A stretch of DNA of 12,907 nt from Methanomassiliicoccaceae archaeon (GTDB lineage Archaea; Thermoplasmatota; Thermoplasmata; Methanomassiliicoccales; Methanomethylophilaceae), in the NCBI GenBank assembly GCA_009786295.1, contig WQTN01000119.1, positions 1-12,907 of the forward strand, in the 5' to 3' direction. Position 1 is the stretch's first letter. Each line of letters begins with the position of its first letter. Positions 1 through 5,586 of this stretch are shown in pieces. Under the pieces are notes generated by a model. That model was not told the origin of the DNA and did no database searches. It saw only the letters and a list, made by a program, of their open reading frames with translations. Position numbers and translations under genes: made by a program.

Positions 1-51
1 CGAGTGTCGGCCTCGAAAGGGCCGAATGATTGGCCGCTACACTACCAGAGC
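1..51 (-). tRNA. tRNA-Glu (anticodon UUC), partial at the window edge
   Basis: Read on the minus strand from base 51, the sequence gives a 5' acceptor strand GCTCTGG, a D-arm region with the GTGTAG and GGCCAATC stretches typical of tRNA-Glu, and a perfect 5-bp anticodon stem CGGCC/GGCCG. The stem encloses the loop CTTTCGA (bases 13-19), whose anticodon TTC reads Glu GAA/GAG codons. The variable region ACACT follows. The T arm and the 3' acceptor strand lie beyond base 1, so the gene is truncated by the window and is not a pseudogene. The tRNA points away from the aIF1A gene, so the gap at 52-163 must hold two divergent promoters. Confidence 0.9.
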
Positions 52-75
52 TTACGGCGCTCATGATTGATATGG

Positions 76-84
76 TTAAAATAG
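76..84 (-). promoter_or_regulatory. Probable TATA box of tRNA-Glu
   Basis: On the minus strand this reads CTATTTTAA. It lies 25-33 nt upstream of the tRNA 5' end at base 51, the spacing expected of an archaeal TATA box. Inferred from sequence and position only. Confidence 0.5.
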
Positions 85-103
85 TTTTTTATCAGATTGA
101 GGG

Positions 104-129
104 TATTTTTAAGGATAACATTTAAAACA
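104..129 (+). promoter_or_regulatory. AT-rich promoter region of the aIF1A operon
   Basis: Two TATA-like stretches lie here, GTATTTTTAAGG (104-115) and CATTTAAAACA (119-129). Either could place a start site between about 136 and 152, just ahead of the SD-like GGAGA at 152-156. I cannot decide between them from sequence. Confidence 0.4.
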
Positions 130-163
130 GATTAACGCTACGTGGCATCACGGAGACCACCAA

Positions 164-493
164 ATGCCGGCAGAAGAACCGTTCGAGAGCACAGAAGAGG
201 ATGTATCACGTGTACGTCTGCCGAACATAAAGGAAGGAGAGATGTTCGGGATAGCCGATCAGTTGCTAGGCGCATCAAAGATCAAGGTCATGTGCGAGGA
301 CGGAGTGTCAAGGGTCGGCCGTATCCCGGGCAAGATCAAGAAGAGGATGTGGATACGCGAAGGAGACCTCCTTATCATATCCCTCTGGGATTTCCAACCG
401 GATAAATGCGATGTCAGGTTCAGGTACACAAGGACCCAGGCCGTGAACCTCAGCAAAAAAGGAAAAGTGCCGAAAAGCCTGGATATTTTTTAA
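164..493 (+). CDS. eif1A: Translation initiation factor aIF1A
   Basis: This 109-residue protein has the single S1-like OB fold of the aIF1A/eIF1A family, which binds the ribosomal A site during initiation and helps start-codon selection with aIF1 and aIF2. The diagnostic RIPGKIKKRMWIREGDL segment (about residues 53-69) and the following LWDFQPDKCDVRFRY strand (75-88) match the conserved core. The N-terminal tail is acidic and short, and the C-terminal tail is basic, as in archaeal members. The ATG at 164 has an SD-like GGAGA at 152-156, 7 nt away. It is the first gene of a packed cluster, with the next gene following within 16-58 nt depending on the start used. An overlapping frame starting at 142 is a shadow without family features. 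Confidence 0.95.
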   Translation: MPAEEPFESTEEDVSRVRLPNIKEGEMFGIADQLLGASKIKVMCEDGVSRVGRIPGKIKKRMWIREGDLLIISLWDFQPDKCDVRFRYTRTQAVNLSKKGKVPKSLDIF

Positions 494-495
494 AA

Positions 496-503
496 AGGTG
501 GTG
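496..503 (+). promoter_or_regulatory. SD sequence that argues for a CTG start of RIO1
   Basis: AGGTGGTG begins three bases after the aIF1A stop codon. It resembles the AGGTGAT form of the archaeal SD and lies 6 nt before the in-frame CTG at 510-512. No comparable motif precedes the GTG at 552. Confidence 0.55.
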
Positions 504-551
504 TTCTGACTGCCTTCCTACGATGAGAAATTTTCCTATCTAGAACAGCGC

Positions 552-1307
552 GTGGACGCTCTGAAGACAAACAAGACCGGCGATGAGCGCCAGACCGACG
601 GAGAGGTCTTTGACAAAAAGACCCTGATGACCATTTACGACCTTATGAAAGGAGGGTTCATCGACACCGTCAGATATCCCGTATCTACAGGAAAAGAAGG
701 AAACGTCTTCTTTGCGACGGACGAGGACGGCGACCCTCTTGCCCTTAAGATATTCAGGACCTCCACGTCCACTTTCAAGAATGTCGCCAGATATATCGAG
801 GGGGATCCGAGGTTCAAAGGCGTTAAAGGCAACAGATGGAAGCTTATCTACGCATGGACAAACAAGGAATTCAGGAACCTGCAGAGGTACGCGGAAGCGG
901 GGCTGCCGGTCCCGGAGCCGATAACATTTGATAATAACTGTCTCCTCATGGAGTACATCGGAGACGAGAGCAGCCCGGCTCCCCAGCTGAAGGACGTTAA
1001 GCTCGATGATCCCACGGAGATGTACGATGAGGTCCTTTCATTCATAATAGACGGATGGAAGGACGCGCATCTGGTACATGGCGATCTCAGCGAATATAAC
1101 GTGCTCGTGTGGGACGGACAGCCCATACTGATAGACTGCGGGCAGGCCATGACCAATGACTTTTTCAACGCCAAGGACCTATTGAAAAGAGATATCGCGA
1201 ACATCAACCGCTTCTTCAGGAACAGAGGGGCCGATGTGATAGAACCCGATAAGATAATGGACGAGATACTGAATGGTTCGGACGATGATGAGGAGGACGA
1301 GGAATGA
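552..1307 (+). CDS. rio1: RIO1-type serine protein kinase
   Basis: This is an atypical kinase/ATPase of the RIO1 family, which acts in late maturation of the small ribosomal subunit. Counting from the GTG at 552 (251 residues), visible elements are the nucleotide loop STGKEGNVF (45-53), the ATP-contacting lysine in LALKIFR (K66), the flexible loop near 80-97, the hinge MEYIG (133-137), the catalytic loop HGDLSEYN (176-183) with its Asp and Asn, and the metal-binding LIDCGQ (193-198). The C-terminus is a strongly acidic tail. An open frame continues upstream of 552 to a CTG at 510, just after an in-frame TGA at 507-509. That would add 14 residues and has the better ribosome-binding site, so 510 may be the true start. 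The 3' end overlaps the KH gene by 4 nt (ATGA), which suggests translational coupling. Confidence 0.94.
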   Translation: MDALKTNKTGDERQTDGEVFDKKTLMTIYDLMKGGFIDTVRYPVSTGKEGNVFFATDEDGDPLALKIFRTSTSTFKNVARYIEGDPRFKGVKGNRWKLIYAWTNKEFRNLQRYAEAGLPVPEPITFDNNCLLMEYIGDESSPAPQLKDVKLDDPTEMYDEVLSFIIDGWKDAHLVHGDLSEYNVLVWDGQPILIDCGQAMTNDFFNAKDLLKRDIANINRFFRNRGADVIEPDKIMDEILNGSDDDEEDEE

Positions 1308-1849
1308 GGTCCGTAAGGATACCTAGCGACCGTGTCGGTACGCTTATAGGAAAGCACGGTGAGACAAAGAAGCTGCTGGAAAAGATGTCCGGGATAAAGC
1401 TGGACATAGATACCGAGGGAGAAGTGCTGTTCAACGAAGAGGCAAAAGGCGCAGACCCGCTCATGGTCCTCAAGATAATGGATGTCATAAAGGCCGTGGG
1501 AAGGGGGTTCAACCCGGACCGGGCGATAAGGCTCTTCGAGGATGACGAATACTTTGAGGCCATAGATCTGAAGGAAGTGGCCGGCGACCGGCACAACCAG
1601 CTTGCGAGGATCAGAGGAAGACTGATAGGCGCCGGCGGAAGGACAAGACAGATAATAGAGGAGCTTACCGGCTGCTACATGTCTGTCTACGGGAACACGG
1701 TAGCGCTGATAGGCAATTCGGTCAGCCTCCCGGTCGCGAAGCACGCCGTTGAACTTATCCTGAACGGAAGCGAGCATGCGACCGTGTACCATTATTTGGA
1801 GAGCCAGCGCCCGAGGCTCAGGATAGCCGAGATGGGTTTTGACCTGTGA
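1304..1849 (+). CDS. KH-domain pre-rRNA processing protein, archaeal Dim2/PNO1 type
   Basis: This 181-residue protein has two KH domains. The first carries the GxxG loop as GKHG (residues 16-19) after IPSDRVGTLI. The second carries it as GAGG (109-112) in the segment RGRLIGAGGRTRQIIEELTG. Length and domain order match archaeal relatives of eukaryotic Dim2/PNO1, which bind the 3' end region of small-subunit rRNA during maturation and have been linked with aIF2-alpha in archaea. The gene overlaps the RIO1 kinase stop by 4 nt, and RIO1 and Dim2 work in the same late 40S/30S step, so the pairing is functionally coherent. The start ATG at 1304 gives the conserved N-terminus directly before the first KH domain. 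Confidence 0.93.
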   Translation: MRSVRIPSDRVGTLIGKHGETKKLLEKMSGIKLDIDTEGEVLFNEEAKGADPLMVLKIMDVIKAVGRGFNPDRAIRLFEDDEYFEAIDLKEVAGDRHNQLARIRGRLIGAGGRTRQIIEELTGCYMSVYGNTVALIGNSVSLPVAKHAVELILNGSEHATVYHYLESQRPRLRIAEMGFDL

Positions 1850-1858
1850 GTTGTTCAT

Positions 1859-3094
1859 ATGGAAGACTGGACAGAGGAGAACCTGGAGACCGTGGAGAAA
1901 CTGGCATCGCACGATCTGTGCGACCGCTGTCTCGGGAGAATGTTCGGGAAGCTCGGAACGGGAATGACGAATGATGTCCGCGGCAGGATGATAAGGGCCG
2001 CCCTCTCGGAAAGAGGGAAGGATGTGCCAGCTCCGGACGTGTGCGCCCTCTGCGAGAATGTGTTCGATCTTATGGACAGATTCGCGCAGGCTGTGGCAGA
2101 GAAAGTGAACGACGTTCGCTCAGACAATTTTCTGGTGGGTTCAAGAGTGGAGCCGGAGATCGCCGATAAAGAAAAAGAACTGTGGGAGATGCACGGGCTT
2201 GAGAATGCCGAGGCCATAAAGACGGAACTCAACAGGGAGATAGGAAAACTCGCACTCCCTCTGATCAACCGGCAGGTCGAGTTCAAGAACCCTCAGGTCG
2301 TGGCCTGCGTCGACACGAGATTTGCGGATGTCACGCTTGACATAGCGCCGATATTCGTTGCTGGCAGGTATTACAAATACAGCCGCGAGATACCTCAGAC
2401 CATCTGGCCCTGCAGGGTCTGCAAAGGCAAGGGATGCGGCAGATGCAAGGATACGGGCAAAATGTATCAGACATCGGTGCAGGAGATAATCGGCGACATA
2501 GCGCTTGAGATGTCAGGCGGAGAGGAGCATTTCCTCCACGGCATGGGGAGGGAGGACATAGACGCCTGCATGCTCGGCGAAGGCAGGCCGTTCGTGCTGG
2601 AAATAAGCAGACCCAGGATAAGGGACATAGATCTTGACGACCTTGAAAAGAGGGCTAACGGATCGGACCTCGCAGGATTTGCCCGCCTGCACTTCGTCGA
2701 GCGCGCCGCGGTACAGGCATATAAGAACGCCGATCCTGATAAGACCTATAAAGCGCGGGTAAAGGCTGAGAGCAAAGTTAATAAAGAAAGAGTAAATGAG
2801 GTAGCCTTATCATTCAAGAATGTCCACATTGACCAGAGGACTCCACGCCGTGTGGAGCACAGGCGTGCTGACCTTGTAAGAAAAAGGGAGGTCCGATGGG
2901 TCGAGGCGGAGATGATCGGCGATGATGTGTTCGACCTCACCGTGAACGCAGAAGCCGGGACGTACATCAAAGAGTTCGTCTCGGGGGATGAGGGAAGGAC
3001 CGTGCCGAATTTCTCCGATGCTCTCGGGATAAGATGTGTGGTGCAGATCCTTGATGTGATAGCGATCAACTACCAAGAACCAACGAGGGATTAA
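1859..3094 (+). CDS. pus10: tRNA pseudouridine synthase Pus10
   Basis: This 411-residue protein matches archaeal Pus10, which makes pseudouridine 54 and/or 55 in the tRNA T loop. The N-terminal THUMP-containing half has cysteine pairs CDRC (21-24) and CALC (62-65), likely binding zinc. CRVCKGKGCGRCKDTG (185-200) adds a second Cys-rich knuckle at the start of the catalytic domain. The catalytic motif GREDIDACMLGEGRPFVLE (230-248) holds the expected nucleophile Asp233. The family normally has Arg where this protein has Cys237 (codon TGC at 2567-2569, one transition from CGC). The C-terminal AEAGTYIKEFVSGDEGRT (365-381) is the conserved RNA-binding end of the catalytic fold. The gene starts 9 nt after the KH gene and ends one base before eL21. 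No strong SD is visible. Confidence 0.95.
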   Translation: MEDWTEENLETVEKLASHDLCDRCLGRMFGKLGTGMTNDVRGRMIRAALSERGKDVPAPDVCALCENVFDLMDRFAQAVAEKVNDVRSDNFLVGSRVEPEIADKEKELWEMHGLENAEAIKTELNREIGKLALPLINRQVEFKNPQVVACVDTRFADVTLDIAPIFVAGRYYKYSREIPQTIWPCRVCKGKGCGRCKDTGKMYQTSVQEIIGDIALEMSGGEEHFLHGMGREDIDACMLGEGRPFVLEISRPRIRDIDLDDLEKRANGSDLAGFARLHFVERAAVQAYKNADPDKTYKARVKAESKVNKERVNEVALSFKNVHIDQRTPRRVEHRRADLVRKREVRWVEAEMIGDDVFDLTVNAEAGTYIKEFVSGDEGRTVPNFSDALGIRCVVQILDVIAINYQEPTRD

Positions 3095-3095
3095 G

Positions 3096-3389
3096 ATGCA
3101 GTCATCCAGAGGAACAAGGACAAAGACCCGTCAGGTATTACAGAAAAAACCGAGGGCGCGCGGACTTTCGCCCATAACGAAAGCTTTCCAGCAGTTCGAA
3201 GTCGGGGAAAAGGTCAATATCGTAGTAGACCCCAGTGTCCACAAGGGCATGCCCTTTTCCAGATTCCACGGACAGACCGGCGTCATCGTCGGCCCGAGAG
3301 GGGCCGCATACGAGGTCAATGTGAAAGAAGGCAACAAGATCAAAATGGTGGTCGCCCGCCCTGAACACCTCGTGAAGAACAGGAACTGA
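3096..3389 (+). CDS. rpl21e: Large-subunit ribosomal protein eL21
   Basis: This 97-residue basic protein is recognisable as archaeal eL21. It has the N-terminal SSRGTRTKTRQVLQKKPRARG tract, followed by FEVGEKVNIVVDPSVHKGMP (about 34-53), RFHGQTGVIVGPRG (56-69) and the KMVVARPEHL stretch near the end, a KOW/SH3-like barrel. Its start is one base after the pus10 stop. The SD-like GAGGGAT lies inside the last codons of pus10, so translation is probably coupled. The order eL21, RpoF, DUF655, KsgA is a known conserved block in euryarchaea and supports both the identity and the operon. Confidence 0.95.
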   Translation: MQSSRGTRTKTRQVLQKKPRARGLSPITKAFQQFEVGEKVNIVVDPSVHKGMPFSRFHGQTGVIVGPRGAAYEVNVKEGNKIKMVVARPEHLVKNRN

Positions 3390-3411
3390 ATATTTTTTGA
3401 CGGTGATACCA

Positions 3412-3729
3412 ATGTCCGAGCAGTATGTAACGCTGGCAGAGGTCAGGGACCTTCTTACGGAGGAACACGAGAAGAGGGAACTGCTTACTTCGCAGAAGGC
3501 TGCTATGGAACATGCAAGGGCGGTCTGCCCCCTGTCGGCCGAAGATTCCAGAAAGATCGTGGAGGAGGTACGTGCGATCAACGGCATAACCGAATACGTT
3601 GCCGTTAAGATAGCGGACCTTCTTCCGAAGTACCCTGAGGATGTACGCGCCATATTGTCAAAAGAAAGATTGAACGCCGAGCCCAAGACCATCAACCAGA
3701 TTGTTGAAGTGGTCAGTAAATATCTGTAA
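3412..3729 (+). CDS. rpoF: DNA-directed RNA polymerase subunit F (Rpb4-like)
   Basis: This 105-residue, mostly helical protein matches archaeal RpoF/Rpo4, which pairs with RpoE (Rpb7-like) to form the polymerase stalk that contacts nascent RNA. An N-terminal strand and helix (VTLAEVRDLLTEEHEKREL) precede the HRDC-like helical domain, whose LPKYPEDVRAILSKER (71-86) and INQIVEVVSKYL end are typical. I chose ATG 3412 because GGTGAT at 3402-3407 is an excellent archaeal SD. A TTG five codons earlier (3397) keeps the frame open but would put the SD inside the gene. The stalk partner gene rpoE is not in this window. Confidence 0.93.
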   Translation: MSEQYVTLAEVRDLLTEEHEKRELLTSQKAAMEHARAVCPLSAEDSRKIVEEVRAINGITEYVAVKIADLLPKYPEDVRAILSKERLNAEPKTINQIVEVVSKYL

Positions 3730-3756
3730 TGCTATATTCATTAGTGAGGGGTCGCG

Positions 3757-4305
3757 GTGGAAGAATTCGCATATATACTTGACTATCTCTCGCAGGGCAT
3801 ACCTACCAGTAACTTTGGGAAGAAGGAGCCGCTGTGTTACGCGCTCGGCGATGACGAGTTCAAGCTCTTTGAGCTTGTGCCAAAGGCAAATGCAGTGGTC
3901 AACATCGGCGAGAGGGTCTACATAGGAAAAGATCCGGTGAAGAGGACATCAATAGATCATGTGAAAAGGCGCATAGGCCCCTCGGACCTCACGCACGGGG
4001 CAATGGCAGAACTGGAGTACTGCGTCACTGAGATAGTTCTGTCCAATCAGCCAAGGTTCATAAGATTCTTCAATGAGGCGGAGGCGATCTCGATGAGAAA
4101 GCACCTGCTGGAGGAACTTCCTGGCCTCGGAAAGAAGACGATGACCACGATACTCGACGAGCGTGCAAAAGGCGGTCTGTTCAAAGATTTCAAAGAGCTA
4201 GGCGAACGCACGTCCGTAAAGAACCCGGAGAAGCTCATAACCGCGCGCATAGTGCTTGAACTGAAAGACAACAGCATGAAACGCTACCTCTTTGTGACCA
4301 AATGA
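3757..4305 (+). CDS. DUF655 family protein with helix-hairpin-helix
   Basis: This 182-residue protein of the archaeal DUF655 family is predicted to bind nucleic acid, with no assigned reaction. The N-terminal half (about 1-75) looks like an S1/OB-type barrel, with FAYILDYLSQGIPTSNFGKK and the motif GERVYIGKD (51-59). A middle helical region follows. Near 117-165 lies a helix-hairpin-helix (HhH) with LPGLGKKT (121-128). The start is GTG at 3757, supported by GAGGGG at 3746-3751. The gene sits between rpoF and ksgA, its usual place, and overlaps ksgA by 4 nt. A role in rRNA or ribosome maturation is an inference from context only. Confidence 0.9.
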   Translation: MEEFAYILDYLSQGIPTSNFGKKEPLCYALGDDEFKLFELVPKANAVVNIGERVYIGKDPVKRTSIDHVKRRIGPSDLTHGAMAELEYCVTEIVLSNQPRFIRFFNEAEAISMRKHLLEELPGLGKKTMTTILDERAKGGLFKDFKELGERTSVKNPEKLITARIVLELKDNSMKRYLFVTK

Positions 4306-5093
4306 GCAGAACAGAGACCGGCAGGCTGATGGCCGAGACCGGCGTTGTTCCTAAAAAAAGCAAGGGACAGAACTTTCTCATCGACGACAGAGTAGCCGAC
4401 CGCCAGGTGGATTTTGCCGGGATATCCAAAGAGGACCGTGTGCTGGAGGTCGGCCCCGGGCTGGGCATATTGACGTCGAGGCTCGCTGAATGTTCAGACA
4501 ACGTCACGTGCATAGAACTGGACGAGATCCTGGCAGACCATATCGGGAACACCTATGGGGAAAGGCTGCGCCTGATCCGAGGGGATGCCGTAAAGGTCCC
4601 ATTCCCTCCTTTCGATGTGTTCGTCAGCAACCTTCCGTACAGCGTGTCCACGCCGATAATATTCAAGCTCCTTGACTGCGACTTCAGGAAAGCGATAGTC
4701 ATGGTGCAGAAGGAATTCGCAGACAGGATGACAGCAGATGTCGGAAGCCCGGATTATTCAAGGCTTACCGTCAATCTTTTTTACAAAGCAGACTGCCGGC
4801 TTCTGGAAAAAGTGCCGGCTTCCCGATTCAAACCCAAACCCAAGGTCGATTCCGCGATCGTCGAGATCGTTCCGAGACCAGCGCCGTTCAGCGTTCGCGA
4901 CGAAAGATTGTTCTTTAAGGTCACTGAGGCCGCCTTCAATCACAGAAGAAAGAAGATCGGGACATCCCTCAGAACGGCAGGCATGATCGAAGACAGCTGG
5001 AACATTCCGTTCCTTGACTCAAGGATAGAGGAGCTGCGGCCGACGGAGATCGCGGAGATCGCCAATGCCATATCCCTTTGTCATAAACAATAA
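4302..5093 (+). CDS. ksgA: 16S rRNA dimethyladenosine transferase KsgA/Dim1
   Basis: This 263-residue Rossmann-fold methyltransferase uses S-adenosylmethionine to dimethylate two adjacent adenosines in the helix 45 loop near the 3' end of 16S rRNA. Visible motifs are GQNFL (22-26), the SAM-binding EVGPGLGILT (49-58), the acidic ribose contact E72 in CIELD, GDA (94-96), and the catalytic NLPY (110-113). The C-terminal small domain has the basic helix FNHRRKKIG (212-220). The start ATG overlaps the DUF655 stop. It ends the ribosome-maturation cluster, and a separate TATA box begins 15 nt after its stop. Confidence 0.97.
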   Translation: MSRTETGRLMAETGVVPKKSKGQNFLIDDRVADRQVDFAGISKEDRVLEVGPGLGILTSRLAECSDNVTCIELDEILADHIGNTYGERLRLIRGDAVKVPFPPFDVFVSNLPYSVSTPIIFKLLDCDFRKAIVMVQKEFADRMTADVGSPDYSRLTVNLFYKADCRLLEKVPASRFKPKPKVDSAIVEIVPRPAPFSVRDERLFFKVTEAAFNHRRKKIGTSLRTAGMIEDSWNIPFLDSRIEELRPTEIAEIANAISLCHKQ

Positions 5094-5107
5094 AGGTTTG
5101 AGAAAAC

Positions 5108-5118
5108 GTATATATCAT
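5108..5118 (+). promoter_or_regulatory. Strong TATA box of the intergenic RNA
   Basis: GTATATATCAT lies just after the ksgA stop. By usual archaeal spacing it predicts transcription starting near 5136, where the structured RNA candidate begins. No long open frame follows, so the promoter probably serves a non-coding transcript. Confidence 0.6.
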
Positions 5119-5135
5119 ACAATGTCTTCTTCAAT

Positions 5136-5367
5136 GCAGGAGATGAGATAACCCGGGTGTAGCCCGGGAGCCCATTACGTGGGCTGGTCGCACACCTTAT
5201 TCAGGGCGGGATGAGATCGATAACGATCTCAACTAATCCTGATGGGTGGGTGTGAACCCTGACCCGGATAGACCAGGACTTGGCTATTATATCACCTCCT
5301 CCCGGGCGGACCCGGTACCCTACAGTGGAAAGCATGGTACCAGGCTCTCCGCCTTCTGGGTATTTTT
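5136..5367 (+). ncRNA. Unassigned structured RNA of about 230 nt
   Basis: Many complementary segments nest together. A closing stem of ACCCGGG (5151-5157) with TCTGGGT (5355-5361, two G-U pairs) is followed at once by a T-run (5362-5366), as at a stable RNA 3' end. GCCCGGGAG (5162-5170) pairs perfectly with CTCCCGGGC (5299-5307). Inside are hairpin CCCA/TGGG (5171-5174/5180-5183), and a long arm CACACC/GGTGTG (5191-5196/5249-5254), TCAGG/CCTGA (5201-5205/5238-5242) and GAGATCG/CGATCTC (5213-5219/5224-5230) with loop ATAA. GGTACC/GGTACC (5314-5319/5336-5341) forms a separate 3' hairpin. An alternative pairing AGGAGATGA/TCACCTCCT (5138-5146/5292-5300) competes with the 9-bp stem. I see no SRP helix 8 motif, RNase P GAGGAAAGTC core or tRNA T arm. 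The ends are estimates. Confidence 0.65.
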
Positions 5368-5370
5368 CTT
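5361..5370 (+). terminator. T-run terminator of the intergenic RNA
   Basis: TATTTTTCTT follows directly after the 3' strand of the proposed closing stem, consistent with archaeal T-tract termination. Confidence 0.45.
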
Positions 5371-5388
5371 CACTGTGAATAGACTATT

Positions 5389-5415
5389 TATTCGTTGCAG
5401 GGGGGTGTCCGAATA
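5389..5415. repeat. Inverted repeat with a G-rich loop
   Basis: TATTCG (5389-5394) and CGAATA (5410-5415) form a perfect 6-bp stem around a 15-nt loop that contains a six-G run. Its function is unknown. It lies between the RNA candidate and ychF. Confidence 0.4.
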
Positions 5416-5469
5416 TCCCGAAAGTACGCTTAGAGGTAGCAAAAATGATGCAAAAACGTAAAAAAAATG

Positions 5470-5512
5470 GATGCCTGCTGTCTGTTTTTCAAGCCACGGC
5501 ATGACAGGCATC
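5470..5512. repeat. Inverted repeat, 8-bp stem
   Basis: GATGCCTG (5470-5477) and CAGGCATC (5505-5512) form a perfect 8-bp stem around 27 nt that contain a T5 tract. It could be a processed RNA element or the 3' hairpin of a longer transcript. Apart from this hairpin and the previous one, I see nothing else definite between 5371 and 5549. Confidence 0.45.
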
Positions 5513-5549
5513 GTTGGTACAGGGATGCGCGAGGCCCATGGGACACAGT

Positions 5550-5561
5550 AAATGTATAATC
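5550..5561 (+). promoter_or_regulatory. TATA box of ychF-polB, leaderless or near-leaderless
   Basis: AAATGTATAATC predicts a start at about 5580-5585, only a few bases before the ychF ATG at 5587. No SD sequence lies before that ATG. Both facts fit a leaderless transcript. Confidence 0.5.
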
Positions 5562-5586
5562 TTCGGGACAATATACACTAGATAAT

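Noticed and set aside
848..1912. A long 354-codon minus-strand open frame
   Set aside because: It lies opposite the RIO1 and Dim2 genes, whose motifs are clear. It has low-complexity Ser runs and no family features, so it is a shadow frame.
5122..5151. Mini open frame (9 residues) at the RNA 5' end
   Set aside because: It begins upstream of the predicted transcription start and has no SD.
5254..5285. Resemblance to the TPP riboswitch 3' half (GAACC-TGA, then GGATA and CCAG)
   Set aside because: The CTGAGA element and the GCGTAGGGA end are absent, the helper stem does not pair properly, and no thiamine gene follows.
5291..5300. Minus-strand SD (AGGAGGTGAT) for an antisense gene
   Set aside because: No ATG, GTG or TTG lies at a proper distance, and the downstream minus-strand frames close quickly.
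5136..5367. SRP (7S) RNA or RNase P RNA as the identity of the intergenic RNA
   Set aside because: The size and promoter would fit, and TGTAG and GTGAACC recall SRP. However, the SRP helix 8 GGAAGG/AGCAG signature and the RNase P GAGGAAAGTC and ACAGAA cores are missing on both strands.
5445..5450. C box (ATGATG) of a C/D guide RNA
   Set aside because: No D box CTGA or C'/D' pair lies at a suitable distance.
5246..5461. A 71-codon plus-strand open frame in the RNA region
   Set aside because: It has no SD, it crosses the RNA stems and the T-run, and its translation has no recognisable domain.
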